64,000 nucleotides of DNA, taken from the NCBI GenBank assembly GCA_029851415.1, contig CM056744.1, forward strand, positions 9,369,268 through 9,433,267, given 5' to 3'. Positions within the stretch are counted from its first letter, which is position 1, and each line of letters opens with the position of its first letter. Shown piece after piece: positions 32,462 to 44,216 of this stretch. A model generated the notes under the pieces. The model was given only the letters and a program-made list of their open reading frames with translations, was not told the DNA's origin and made no database searches. The stretch comes from Eretmocerus hayati (Eukaryota; Arthropoda; Insecta; Hymenoptera; Aphelinidae). The translations under genes and the position numbers were made by a program.

Positions 32462-33988
32462 GATAAAGGTTTAGAGTGGAGGGGATGGTCATGGAGGAAG
32501 AATGTGACCTACATTCAAAAGATCTCGGCGAGGAGAACAAAATGGTTGAAGCTGAATCCCTATAAGTGAAGATTTTGATATTAAAAAATGAATTTGAGAG
32601 AGGAAATTGAAGAAAAATCCCTTGTCACAAATACAACCCTTTCTTTTTGAGAAAGCAAAAAACATAGCCTCCTCTTCGTTCCAAGAAACACCATAAAGTT
32701 GAGTTCATTTTTAGAAAACGAAAATTCATCGCCTGATAACGAGGAAAACTGTATCATACCCATAGAACCGCACATATCTTATGATGTATTTGTTGTGGAA
32801 ACATTTACAACTAGATACTTGATCATTGTGCAAATAATTTTGTATGTGGTCGTGCTTTGTGGGTGTTCATGAGTCGCAAAAATCTTGATCGTGGGTCTAC
32901 GAGAGTTTTAAAAAATAGACAAAATTTTTCTCTTATCATTTGCGAATTTGAAAGTATAAGTAACCCATATTTGACATAATAAACATCGGTGAGACTATGA
33001 ATTCTGAAGCTCAGCCATGAGTGATGCTTATGGTAAGATCAAATCCCGCTTCATCAGATGAATAGCATACTCATTTTGAAGATTCTTCATCTTGAATTTG
33101 GTGCATCTTGCTCTAAACAGGAAATCAATTTGAGACTAAGGATTTCTTTTTGTAGTGGGTCCGTAGCAGTAAAGGTAGAGGTGGACCCACAAACGTATTG
33201 GCCCCCGTACATACTGGAGTAGAGACGACAATTAATGGTTTTCTTGGATACATGTCTCCGCAATTCCTTGTTTTTGTTACGAAGAAAAAGTTAGCTGTTT
33301 GTTTTCGTCAATATATACGGATATCTTCAGGGATGACAGTCTCGTGTTTTCTCTTCAATAATAATTAGCCCGAGTCCAATTCTTTGGTGTCCGCGATTGA
33401 TCGCACTAATTTTGGCAAGCAGGCCCGTAGAAAATACGGGTGACAGATTTGGCTAAGACTCTAGGGACACTCCCCCTTGAGCACCAAAAGATGATATCCG
33501 AAGCCTCAAAGTCGAACGTTCATTCGGTTCCGAGCCTATGGCAATAGCATTGACCATATTATTAGTGTTTTAGCAAGCGCTGGACCTCAGCAAGTTAGCT
33601 ATGGCGAGATCCAATCATTTCGATTGCCTGCGAATTAAAATTTTACGTATAATTGTGAAATGTGACGATTAATACATACGCGTAAGCAGATCCCCGACTG
33701 GAGAGGCCAAATAAATCAAATCTGTGGAAAATTTTGAATGGACGAATCTGCTATCACTCATCGAGAAATCTATATAGTTCATAGGAACGATATTCCACAC
33801 AAATTGATCGCATTGCACACTAACTCCCAATTACCGCCACGATATAATCAAATTTAGATCCTTGATGATAAGTCTAATTTACATTTTGACACGTGCTTAA
33901 TGAATGATGAATATTCTGATTTAGAGAATATGATCCTGAATATAGAACACACCTGGAGAACCAGCAAGTAATTTTGATCGTTATCTCG

Positions 33989-33996
33989 TATATAAG
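33989..33996 (+). promoter_or_regulatory. TATA box of OBP-like gene B
   Basis: TATATAAG 61 bp upstream of the ATG at 34057, the same spacing as in gene A. Duplication copy 2 reaches the start of this motif at base 64000. Confidence 0.65.
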
Positions 33997-34056
33997 TATG
34001 AGCGACTCGTTCCGAGGTACCAAATTAGTTTATCGAAATCCAGGTCGAAATTGTCA

Positions 34057-37000
34057 ATGATGAAGTACATTGTAATTTTGTCGATCTATTTTGCGTTGGT
34101 CTACGCAAAGCCCAATTCTGTATTGAAGGTGATGAGTTCACATAGTTGTCAGACAATGCTTTCATTGAATTGAATATTTATACTTTCTTATTTCTAGGTG
34201 GATGAAGATACACCTGCTATAATCTCCACTGTTGTCAAGCTATGTTTGAAGGACCATAATATTGACGAAAGTGAGTACTTTGATTGATTCTTCACATATC
34301 TCACGATGAAACGGAAGTCATAGATACCTCCGAAGAATATTGTGAAAACTTTTGACAAACTTTATTATTGAACGAGCATTGGTTGATTTTGCTTCTCCGT
34401 CACGTTATTAAAACGCTTGGGTTATTTTTCCCCAGAATCACTCATACGCAATCGGATCAAATCAGAACAAAATCCAATATTTTATGATAGCTACCATTAC
34501 CATTTTCGGTGATCGTTTCATCAAAATTCTCAAATTACCGAACAACGTGAATGTACTTAATCGTTTATCGTCTGAGATCTATACAAGTGTTATATTATTA
34601 GATTTGAGATCACCGTGTTCACATAAAGAAAATGAAGTATGAGGTATCTGTAAAATATACATTCTACATTTTTGAGATCCGCAAATCGTTTTTATCGAAT
34701 TTTTCTCATTTTGATTAGAACTTGATGCCGATTTAGTGACATTGTATAATCTGAAAAAAGACTACGAAAATGCCCTTCACGTATTTTTTCTATCTTTGAG
34801 TGCTCACGAAATTTCATGAAGTACCTTTCGCATACCTTGCTCACAAAAATTCCCGCCTCCGAGCTGCAACTTTATGAAATCGGTCCAGAATATACACTAC
34901 CGGTCAAAAGTCTGAGGACACCTAGGAATCAAGCTGATGATTTTCAGAGTTGGATATCTCAGAACCTATTGGTCGGAAAGAGCTCTGCGTGGTCGCATTT
35001 TGTAGCTCATATCAAGCACTATCAAATCTATCTTCTGTATTTTCCATCCCGCGTATTATACCAGAGACACACGAGTCAGAAAAATGACTTTTTTGCAATT
35101 TTTCAAGCAAGGTACGAACGCCTGCCGATTTTGGAGAGATTGATAGATCGCTATGAGACCAATGACATCTTCAAGCCCATGAGAAGACCTTCAAAATCCG
35201 TTTTTGAATGTTTCTCAAAGTGGTTCTAGTCCCGAGATCCAAGTGATTTAGTAAAGGAGTTGCTCTCTCAAAAAATCCCTCGATAATCCAAAAATGATGA
35301 GAAACAGCCCACTTTGGGGCAGCTGACCCTCATTTTCTGCAAGAGTTTGACTCAACATCGAGATAGCCATCGAAAAAGAAGGCTACCGACCTTGGACTAG
35401 GCTATTTTCCATCATTTTTGGATTAACCGTGTAATTTTTTGAGAGAAAAACACCCGCAGACAATCTATCATATCTCAATGCCAGAACCACTTTGAGAGAC
35501 GTTCAAAAACGGATTTTCAAGGTTTTTTCATGGGCTTGAAGATGTGATCGGTCTCATAGCGATCCAACAATCTCTCCAAAATCGTCAGGCGTTCGTACCT
35601 AGCCTGAAAAATTGCGAAAAAAGTGATTTTTCTGACTCGTGTGTCTCTGGTAGAACACGCGGAACAGGCAATACAGAAAATAGATTTAAAAGTGCTCGAT
35701 ATAAGCTACAAAATGCGACCACGCAGAGCTCTCTACGACCAATAGGTTCTGAGATATCCAACTCTAAAAATCATCAGCTTGATTCCCAGGTGTCCTCAGA
35801 CTTTTGACCGGTAGTGTACTATCCCCACACTTTTTCCGCGAGATCACGGAAACTTTGTAACTTATAGCAATAAACCTATTCAGCTTGCGCATATTGTGTA
35901 GTCGATGATTAGTTCTTTGCAATGTGACAATTGAGAAGACTCTTTCATAGCACTCTCAAGAAATCAAATCTTCAAAAATGTGAATTGTTGTCGACAGCGT
36001 GGATTCGTATGCATCTCATCGATTGATTTTCTGAAATATGCCGAGTCGTGGAGTAATTTCACGCGAGATGTTATCAGGGTACAAAAGTTATGGCAAAAGC
36101 TTCTCAAGATCCTGAAAATTTTTTTTTTTTCCTTCATATTTTTTATAAATCTTAGAGCGAAACTTTGAGGGTCAAAAATTGTGTTCGGTTTGACAAATTT
36201 TTGCATCAAGTAAAATGACGCAATCTACTGTCGTCAGACTTACAGATTTTTTGATCCTCTCCGCGGTTTGATCCCAATTACGGGTGCGTTCACAAATGAT
36301 GCATATGCACTGCACCCGAGCCCATGAGCATAGCTCATCAGATTTGAGCAGCGATCGAAGCGCTCAAATCAGAAAATTTCTAATCCGAGCCAGTTTGTAT
36401 TTTCTCCCTTACCGCGTGATCCAAATTAGTTCCGGCCAAAATTTGATGAGCTAGAGATGTATGCATGTGTGCAGTGCATATGCATGCATCATTTGTGGAC
36501 ATACCCTAAATTACTAATTCTATCGATATCAAGATATTTATGAACCTATTCAGAATGAATCAATAAGTGTTGTATTCGAGCCTCGGGTGTCAGCCCTAAC
36601 ATTGGCGCCACCATCGGGTATTTCGCGAATTGTCCGACTCTCAACATTTGCCGTGAAAACTTCGGCGCGTTACCCTGGTAGAAATCTGTTCAATAATATT
36701 GAAGTCAAGTCTAAAATATGGCTAAAAAAACTAGATTAAGCCTGGATGGACAATATATGGCTATAATTTGACTATTTTTATTGGGATTGATATCTGTGTC
36801 GAATGAAGTTGACCAAAAATTGGATAATATTTAGATTGAAGATTATGGGGATGGAATACAAATCAAATGTATAAGAATTGGCTAAATTTGGCTCTTGCCT
36901 GGTAGATGCGAAACCATTTTCTGGACACTTATTAGACTTAATCAAAATTTAACGTAAGTATCTTTCTGTGCCCAATTTCTAGGCATATTCGGTATAGAGA

Positions 37001-40000
37001 ATGGGTGAGTGATGAATATATTTATTGCTTATCAATAATGAGATAATCAATGCATTAACTAGATTTAACAACACACGAATCTAACAATACATTCTGCCAA
37101 GCATGGATGACGTTCTGGAAGACGGCTTCGGTGCGAGCAAGAAGGCGAGGACGACAGCTCACGACTTCTCATTACATTTATAAGAAAAACCTTTTTTTTG
37201 TTCACTTCATCAAAATCCAGAATGAGTTCCCTTTTTGTCTCCTTGCTGCACCATGGAAGCACAATCACAACGTATCACATGCAGCAAGCCTCGGCCTCCG
37301 CGATCTTGTCCGGGGCATCAATGGTTATACATTCGCGAGAAAAACACATTGTCACAGTCACCGATGTCACATATTCTATTCACTTAGAGATCTGCCTCGC
37401 CGGTGTACTTATCTTGAATATTCAAGTAAAATTAGCTGCCTTGAGTAAACTCGCGTTGAAATTTCACAGAGATCAACTAACCTTGCAGACGCTGCAAGTT
37501 GACAACGGATACTAATCTCCGCAATTTGAGGTTAAATATCAAGAAAATGAATGTGGCTAATTTTTGTCTATAAATTGACTACAATAATTGACCAAATAAT
37601 TGTCCAACTATCCTCCTGCACTTGGTTGTCCTATGATCACCAGGTGGACCATGCCTGGATTAGCTTTCTCACACCAGGTTTAGCAATGTCATGTCAAGTA
37701 CCCGAGTCTGAACACAACTTTTACATGTCTGATCTCCCGCAGATTCCGATAAACCTTTTGCGACAAAATGATAAGGTCCTTGATTACCTTGCTTGTCCCA
37801 GTCAGTCCCCATAGAGGACGTGTACATAAGCTCCCATAGATTTTGCCCGAGTGGATTCCTTATTTTGACGTATCCCGGAAAGTGAGTGAGCCGGGGAAAA
37901 TCACCACCGAGAGGAAGCGTGAGCAGCGTAGTCGCTCTGGTAGGATTTTACGTCAATGGCGAACGCCTTTGCGAAAGATGCGATCGGTGCGTGCTTTAGT
38001 CGTGAAGCGATGAGGAACGATTTTACTCAGAGTGACGGATGATTCCTTGCGCGGCGTCGCGTTAGGAGAATTTGAAGTGTGGGCCTGAGGGGCCGGAGTC
38101 GCGACTTTCATGGCTCCGAGGCGGGCAAGCTTCTTGGCTTCACACATACCACACGGGCTGTCGGGGCATTGGCCCTGGGTGGACACAGCACTGACTCGAG
38201 GTTTACAACCAGAAGGGTTCTTACGTTCCATTTCAATCACAGAAAAATGCTTCTAACACTGTGGACACAATGACTTTAGAGCGAATTGCATTTGGACTTG
38301 GCTTGGGGTGGCGGTGTTTGGGTAGGAATGCGAATGAGTCGAACAGACTTCAGATCGAATTGTGCCGCGTCTGCCGAGGTGCGAAACACTAATGCTACAC
38401 ACACGTACTCATCCATACTTATTACACTGATTTTTCGTGAAAGAACTCGAACGCGTTCATCGCGGTGACCGTAGCACGACCGGGTACGACAATCTACAGG
38501 CAAAGTACAACCTGGTTGGTGACGTAGGCGTGGAAGCAGCGAGTCGATGAACTTGGAGCGTGCGAGCCGGTGACTGCCGCGTCGGGGCGCCGCCGGGCCT
38601 GGTGACGAACTGACGAAGACTCGGTGTGTTGTAACGTGCAGAAAGACTGAACTCGACTGAGCATGCTGAGCCAGAGGGGCTTGGGTTTATATAGGGAGGC
38701 TGTGTCCCTTGAATCCGCGGTATCGCGGATGATTGATGTGTTTGAGATGTCCGGTACGCGGGGAGTCCCAGGAAAGCGTGGATGTCATCCAAGTCCCGTC
38801 AATTCAGTGGCGGGGACGTCGGAGTCGTCCATGATTTCGGGGACGAGTGTTAATGGCTTTATTACGGCTCTATTGTATTGTTGGTTATAACGCCGGAGAG
38901 TACTGGGATTTCCTGGACTTGGCTTAATGACTTTATGGTTCCGCGTAATGGGCTTGTTTTTCCAGGCTCAAGGTCCCCGAAAACCGGGACAGCGTCACTG
39001 TCCCGTACGCGGAGGGTACGGGACAGTTTGCGCGTCTGAGATTCTCAGGAGCAAGATTTATGAGCTTGTTTACTTGTTTTGAAGTTTTTTCCGTTTTAAA
39101 ATAACGACTTTCTACATTCATTCGATAAGGCATGAATCAAGGCGTAAATTATTGTAAAAATAGGAGTGCAATGCGCACGTCAATTTGAAATCTAGGTAAT
39201 GTTAAATACTAATGGCACTTCGACACATTGAATGAACTGTCTTAATTATGTCTACTTATTATCCATTACATTTGGACTTCGAATAGTATTATGTATAATT
39301 ATTATCCATTTCATTTGGACTTATTTCCAGACCCCCAAAAATGTTGGCTAATTATTGGCCAAGAATTAGCCAAAATCGGAAATGGCTAAAATATGGCCAT
39401 ACAAGTGTTACATCTCAAGTTAAAAATAGCCAATTCGGTTACCCATAAATTAGCTTGAGTTGGAGTTAACTGGCCATTTTTTAATCAAAAATTGTGATGA
39501 ATTTCTACCAGGGTATTGGAACTGTATGTAAACAAAGTCAGCAAAATGTCCCTCTCCAGTATCTGACAATGAGAATAACTGTTCCTGTTTATTTCTGTAA
39601 TCGGATACATGAAATAATGCATTTTGCCGACTTTGCTCATACAGCTTTAGTGGCCCACCAAAATTCGAACGTCAGATGTTGGCAGCCAGACAGTTCGCAA
39701 AATACCCGGTGGTGGCGCCAAAGTCAGGCCTGACACCCCGCATTGATCTAGGGTGATAGCATAAAAAATCATCACAGGCTCCATCTAAGATACCACGGGG
39801 ATATCCCAAATGTAATTTGACCTTTCCTGTATCCCTCTAGATATCGTGGGTATGGTCCAATGCAATACAGAGAAATTCAAGTCGTTGGCCCTGAGTGATG
39901 CGGATCGTCAATGCTCGATGTTGTGTGCAAAGAAGTGGCAAGTGGTAAGAACAATTCGTGGTCTTCTTTTTATTCCATCTAAGAATTCTTAACAAAGTTT

Positions 40001-40696
40001 TTCGAGGTAAAATAGAGCGAATTCCGCCAAATGTCATACAGAACCAGTGTGCCCAACTTACCGCCCCCACCTTCTTCCCCTCTCACCGAAAGAAAATTTA
40101 TTGTTCCACAAACTCACAATAACTCAGAGCGGAAATTCGAGCTGAGAACACGTTGGCCAATTTTATTTGACTTTGTATAAGTGACAAAATATGACCAGTT
40201 TTGAATTTCTATTTCTTAATTGTGGCATTTCTACGGAACACAGTGATCTGAATTATTGCTCATCGGTACGAGTTTTCACCAATAATCATTTACATACTCC
40301 TAAAGCATGAAATTTCCTCAATTTTTATAGGACAAGATCGTGGAGGATGCCCCCACGATAACAAATATTCCCGATGATGATATCGATGAGGAAGACGGGG
40401 CATTCAAGCAGTCAGAACGTGGCGAGCTTCAAAAAGCTCATAATGAATGCTTGATTGGAGGTAACTATCGAAAAATCACTCTGCAATCTATTTCCATCCC
40501 ATGACCGGATCATACGATTGAAAACTGTTGTCATATTTTTTTCCCGATAGGCTCGAGTTGGTGCAATAGTACTGAGTGCTTGTTGAAGAAAGTAAGCAAA
40601 AACGATTCAAGTTGGGCAAGGAAATTCAACCGCAACTTATCATTTCTACTTAAGTGGACATCGGCTGATCTACCTTGCAATTCCTCTGCCAACTGA
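34057..40696 (+). CDS. Odorant-binding-protein-like secreted protein B, 5 exons, 174 aa
   Basis: Exons: 34057-34128, 34198-34270, 39841-39944, 40331-40460 and 40551-40696. The phases are the same as in gene A, and exon 3 is exactly as long (104 nt). The signal peptide is MMKYIVILSIYFALVYA. Six family cysteines lie at 40, 73, 77, 123, 131 and 136 (C-X32-C-X3-C-X45-C-X7-C-X4-C), with an additional Cys56. Four spacings equal those of gene A; the C3-C4 loop carries an acidic insert (DDDIDEEDG). The motif before the last cysteine, WCNSTECLLK, parallels YCSVAECLIK in gene A. Intron 2 is 5.57 kb and filled with transposons. An alternative exon-3-like piece at 34719-34818 has the right phase but hits a stop and lacks the cysteines, so it is probably a relic. 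Function is as for gene A: a small secreted carrier, ligand unknown. Confidence 0.75.
34895..35817. mobile_element. Fold-back Tc1/mariner-like element, 923 bp, in OBP-B intron 2
   Basis: The ends are CACTACCGGTCAAAAGTCTG and its reverse complement, with TA on both outer sides. Homology between halves continues inward for more than 300 bp, so nearly the whole element is one long hairpin with a roughly 230-bp centre. There is no transposase frame. Confidence 0.8.
36282..36506. mobile_element. hAT-like MITE, about 225 bp
   Basis: The left end is GGGTGCGTTCACAAATGATG and the reversed right end GGGTATGTCCACAAATGATG, with both TIRs continuing to GCATATGCACTGCAC. Flanking 8-mers CCAATTAC and TAAATTAC share six bases, as expected for a slightly eroded hAT target duplication. 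Confidence 0.65.
37953..38231 (-). CDS. Small basic protein of unknown function, 92 aa
   Basis: The frame from ATG 38231 begins MERKNPSGCKPRVSAV and includes a Cys cluster (CPDSPCGMC) around residues 24-32 and a basic C-terminus. It lies 427 bp downstream of a convincing TATA/initiator promoter on the same strand. A tract ending in CCACAG just upstream could be a splice acceptor. No domain is recognised. It may be a gene fragment captured by the nested transposon, or chance. Confidence 0.3.
   Translation of the reverse strand: MERKNPSGCKPRVSAVSTQGQCPDSPCGMCEAKKLARLGAMKVATPAPQAHTSNSPNATPRKESSVTLSKIVPHRFTTKARTDRIFRKGVRH
38655..38694 (-). promoter_or_regulatory. TATA plus initiator promoter inside the nested transposon
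   Basis: TATATAAA (minus, 38687-38694) with initiator TCAGTC (minus, 38655-38660) about 30 bp downstream. A second TCAGTC lies at 38645-38650. Confidence 0.6.
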
Positions 40697-40817
40697 GAAC
40701 AAATATCAAATTTTTCTCGAAAACGTCTCACTGCATTTGAGTTATGGGGTGTTACTGATTCATGGTACATGAACTGGGGATAACAGTTATAAGAATCCTA
40801 AAGAATCGTTATACCGA

Positions 40818-40823
40818 ATAAAA
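40818..40823 (+). terminator. Polyadenylation signal of OBP-like gene B
   Basis: AATAAA 122 bp after the stop codon. Confidence 0.5.
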
Positions 40824-42546
40824 ATAGTCTGAGATTTGATGGGCTAAAGATTCTATCAGTGAGAATATTCCCTCCTCATACGAACGTTTACTACTAATGG
40901 CTGCAGACTTGAATTTTTCTGCATCCATATTTGTTATCATGAAGTATATGGATAAATCCTCAGAAATTACTTACAAACGTCAAATAGTATTGTTACGGAA
41001 CCGGGGAATCTTTCGCAAAAACCCGAACATAACAATACAAGAGTGGGAGAATAGAGATACTCAAGAGTGTTGGCTCACTACAGAGAGGTGGTAAGAATTT
41101 ACGAGTAACTATTTTGAATTCAAAAATCTTCAAAGCTTCTTACTGGGACATTACATCATTCATCTGTGAATTTCCAAAAACCCTTGTTCATATAAGCGAG
41201 CCCTTCCGAAAGTTATTCCCCTCTACAACCTCATTCAAGAACGAAAAAAGAAAAAAAAGGTCTACTCAGTTGAATAATCTCAATAAATCACAATCATGAT
41301 GTGAATCAAATCTTGACCAATACAGCTCGGACCTACAAGTAATAACTGATTCAATTTTTCATTAGTTATTCTCCAATACCCAACCATACCTCGGTTATTC
41401 ATTTCAAATGTACTTGTATGTAACTGGTGCTGAGAAAATGACTGAAAAGGAGTGAAAATTGAGTTTTTGCTTTCTCAAAGAGAAAGGGTTGTATTCGTGA
41501 CAAGATATTTCTGCTCAATTTTTTCACTCAAATTAATTCTTCATTCTAAAAATCTTCACTCATAGCGAATCGGTTTTCACCATTTCGTTCCTCTCGCCGA
41601 TATCTATCCATTGTAAGTCGCGGTTTTTCCTCCAGGCTTATCCCTGGTCCTCCACGAATTTAACTTTCTCTGTCGTTGTCCGTGTCCGTTTGTATGTGCG
41701 TCAGTGTAACTTCATTTTTCGTCCATGGTTTCTCCTCAGCCTTTCGACCGATCTTCCTCAAATTTACGTGAGCACCATGTAAAGATGTGCTGAAAAGATT
41801 TATAGCCCAATCTATTCAACAGTTCTCGATTAATGAGTGTCGGAAAATAAAAATGTCAAAATTTCCCAAAAATCGATTATTTTATATTCAAATATCTTTT
41901 CTCGAAATCAACACATTAAATTTTGTGTCACTGAAACAACCATTTTTCCATCATTTTCCGTCGATTGGTTAATGTGGAATTTCCATTCATATCTATCTCT
42001 ACCAATTAAATGATGAATCTTCTATCAATGAGAAAAAAATCATGTACATTTCTTTCCCCATACAGTTTAACGTAATTCCGTATTAACCAATCGATCAAGG
42101 AAGACCAGATCAACATTTTATTAGGTCACCTCAACTTCCCTTATGAAGTTTTTATAGACATAAATTCTAAAAATTCTTAATAATTTCTTGAAAAATTTAA
42201 CATTTTTATTTTCCGATACTCATTAATCGAAAACTGTTTGATAGATTGCGCTATAAATCCTTTCAGCACATCTTCGCGGTTTCTCCTCAGCCTTTCGATC
42301 GATCTTTCTCGAATTTATGTGAGTGGTAGAGCACCATGTAAAGATGTGATGCAAGGATTCATAGCGCAATCTATCAAACAGTTTTTGATTAATGAGTATC
42401 GGGAAATAAAAATGTTAAAATTTTCAAGAAATTATTAAGAATTTTTAGAATTTATGTCTAGAAAAACTTCATAAGGGAAGTTGAGGTGACCTAATAAAAT
42501 GTTAATCTGGCCATTCTTGATCGATTGGTTGATAGGGAATTATGTT
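40824..42546. other. Non-coding repeat-family DNA upstream of the helicase relic
   Basis: Two imperfect direct copies of a block containing TTTCTCCTCAGCCTTTCGA(C/T)CGATCTT (shown only in part) occur near 41730-41870 and 42275-42425. They match the corresponding block in the segmental duplications (near 31480 and 61700). The stretch at 41460-41530 is an inverted relative of 32600-32670. No gene seen. Confidence 0.55.
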
Positions 42547-44092
42547 AAACTGTATGGGAAGAAATAGATATCTGCAAGCAATTTGACGATTTTCAGATTA
42601 ACGATAATAAAAGATACACCAATAGAGTTGTGGTCCCTCAGAAAATAAACCAAGATGAAGTAATTAAAATGATGAGAGATTTGAATGAGAAACAGAGGAA
42701 AATAATAATGCATGTATATGAATCGATGAAGACAAATAAAGTACAAATGAAGATATTCATAAGTGGTTCAGCAGGTGTGGGGGAAAGCAGGATAGTAGAG
42801 GTCTTATATCAGCTGTTATCGTGGCATTTTGAAAAATGAATAGGGAAAAAATATGGAGGTGAGCAGATATTAATGAGTGCATTTTCTGGGAAAGCATCTT
42901 TCTTGATAGGAGGAATCACACTGCACACATTATTTGCTTTGCCAGTTAGTGAATATGGTGGGCAAATGCCCGAGTTATCGGCGGACATAGCAAATAATCT
43001 GAGGAGCGAATTATACTATGCTAAAATACTTGTGATTGACGAAATATCTATGGTTGAATCAAGAACATTCGCAAGAATAGATTCTGGGTTGAGACAAATA
43101 GAGGGTATAGATGAAGATTTTCGAAGGATGTCACTAATAGTCGTTGGAGATTTATATCAGCTTCCTCCTGTGAAAGATTTTCCAATATTCACCTGTCCAA
43201 AGATGAATGATTTGAGTATTCTGGCAGGCAATAGGTTGTGGGAAGGATTTGAATTCTTTGAGTTGACAGAAATCATGAGACAGAAAGGTGATATTGCATT
43301 CATTGAAGCATTGAAAGGTTTGGCAACGGGGACTATGAATGATGAGCAAATACAGTTATTTAACACGAGATGTTTCGTAGGAAATCAAGTTCCTGATGAA
43401 GCTTTAAGAGTTCACTATGAAAAAAAAAATTCGTAGACTCTTATAATGATCAGAAAATCAACAGGAAAGATGGTCAATTACATGTAGCAATAGCGAAAGA
43501 TCGCATATCTCTGAATACTTCAGAGAAAAAAGAAACTGACAAGATTTTGAATTCGTGCAGAAAAAAAAATTTCAGAGATTGCGGAGGTCTGAGGTATGAG
43601 ATAAAGTTGAAAATTGGTATCAAATATATGATAATATCGAATATAAATGTTCAAGATGGATTAGTTAACGGAGCTCGTGGTATTCTGAATCATGTAAGTT
43701 TGAATGAGATAGACCATAGTGCAAAAATGATTTGGTTGAATTTCAATAACGAGGAGATAGACAATAACGCTAAAATGAAATTTATGGAAATGAAGTTGGA
43801 GAATGATATTGATAAAAATAACGTCCCGATTGAAAAAACAAGTTTACGTGTTAATACGAAAAAAATGAGTTCGGAAGTATTCAGAGAACAGTTTCCTATA
43901 GTAGCTGCAGATGCTATGACGATACATAAGGGGCAAGGACAAACATATGACAAGGTTTGCGGAGATTTGACAAAATCAAGGCAAATGCAAACTTCACTGT
44001 ACTATGTAGCATTTAGCCCGACGAAATCTTTGGAAGATTGGTACTTGATAGGAGAATTCAAACAACCCAAATACGCTGCTAAAAGAGATTAG
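42547..44092 (+). pseudogene. PIF1-like helicase of a Helitron-type element, broken
   Basis: Helicase motifs occur in order. They are LNEKQRKII near 42690, a Walker A relic GSAGVGES near 42765, LVIDEISMV (Walker B) near 43030, GDLYQLPPV near 43150, LTEIMRQ near 43265, and the C-terminal DAMTIHKGQGQTYDKV near 43915 and YYVAFSPTKS near 44000. This is the SF1B PIF1 family, which in animals is often carried by Helitrons and Helentrons. Lesions seen: an in-frame TGA at 42837-42839, a frameshift in an A-run near 43430, and Glu instead of the invariant Lys of Walker A, which would abolish ATP binding. The upstream Rep (HUH) domain is not found. It shares orientation with the endonuclease and peptidase relics downstream. 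Confidence 0.8.
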
Positions 44093-44216
44093 CAGAAAGC
44101 TTTCTCTTAGCGAGATGTGCGATAATTTAGCAAGAATGTACTTTTTCAAGTGATAATTTTTCATTCACTCTTCTATACATCTTCTTGAAGCAACTTTGAA
44201 TTCGAGTGGATGAAAT

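Larger units (their letters stand above)
29505..33993 (+). repeat. Segmental duplication, copy 1
   Basis: Aligns in the same orientation with 61258-64000. The last 1.1 kb is almost identical (32.9-34.0 kb against 62.9-64.0 kb). Copy 1 differs by a 1.5-kb insertion at 29902-31432 and a palindromic insertion at 32274-32461. The duplicated block includes the upstream region of OBP-like gene B to within 64 bp of its ATG. Confidence 0.9.
36673..39513. mobile_element. Nested 2.84-kb transposon with CCCTGGTAGAAAT ends
   Basis: Perfect 13-bp TIRs CCCTGGTAGAAAT (36673-36685) and its reverse complement (39501-39513) are flanked by TA on each side. Both ends carry tracts rich in TTGGCTAAA/TAGCCA subterminal motifs. 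It contains a minus-strand promoter and short basic open frames, but no recognisable transposase, so it is non-autonomous. Confidence 0.75.
36585..39738. mobile_element. Outer short TIR element, interrupted by a nested transposon
   Basis: The left end is GGGTGTCAGCCCTAACATTG and the reversed right end GGGTGTCAGGCCTGACTTTG. Similarity then continues through GGCGCCACCA(C/T)CGGGTATTT. With the nested element removed the outer element is about 310 bp, a typical MITE. Confidence 0.65.

Noticed and set aside
34719..34818. Exon 3 of OBP-like gene B
   Set aside because: In phase but lacks the two cysteines and stops early; 39841-39944 matches gene A in length, phase and cysteine spacing.
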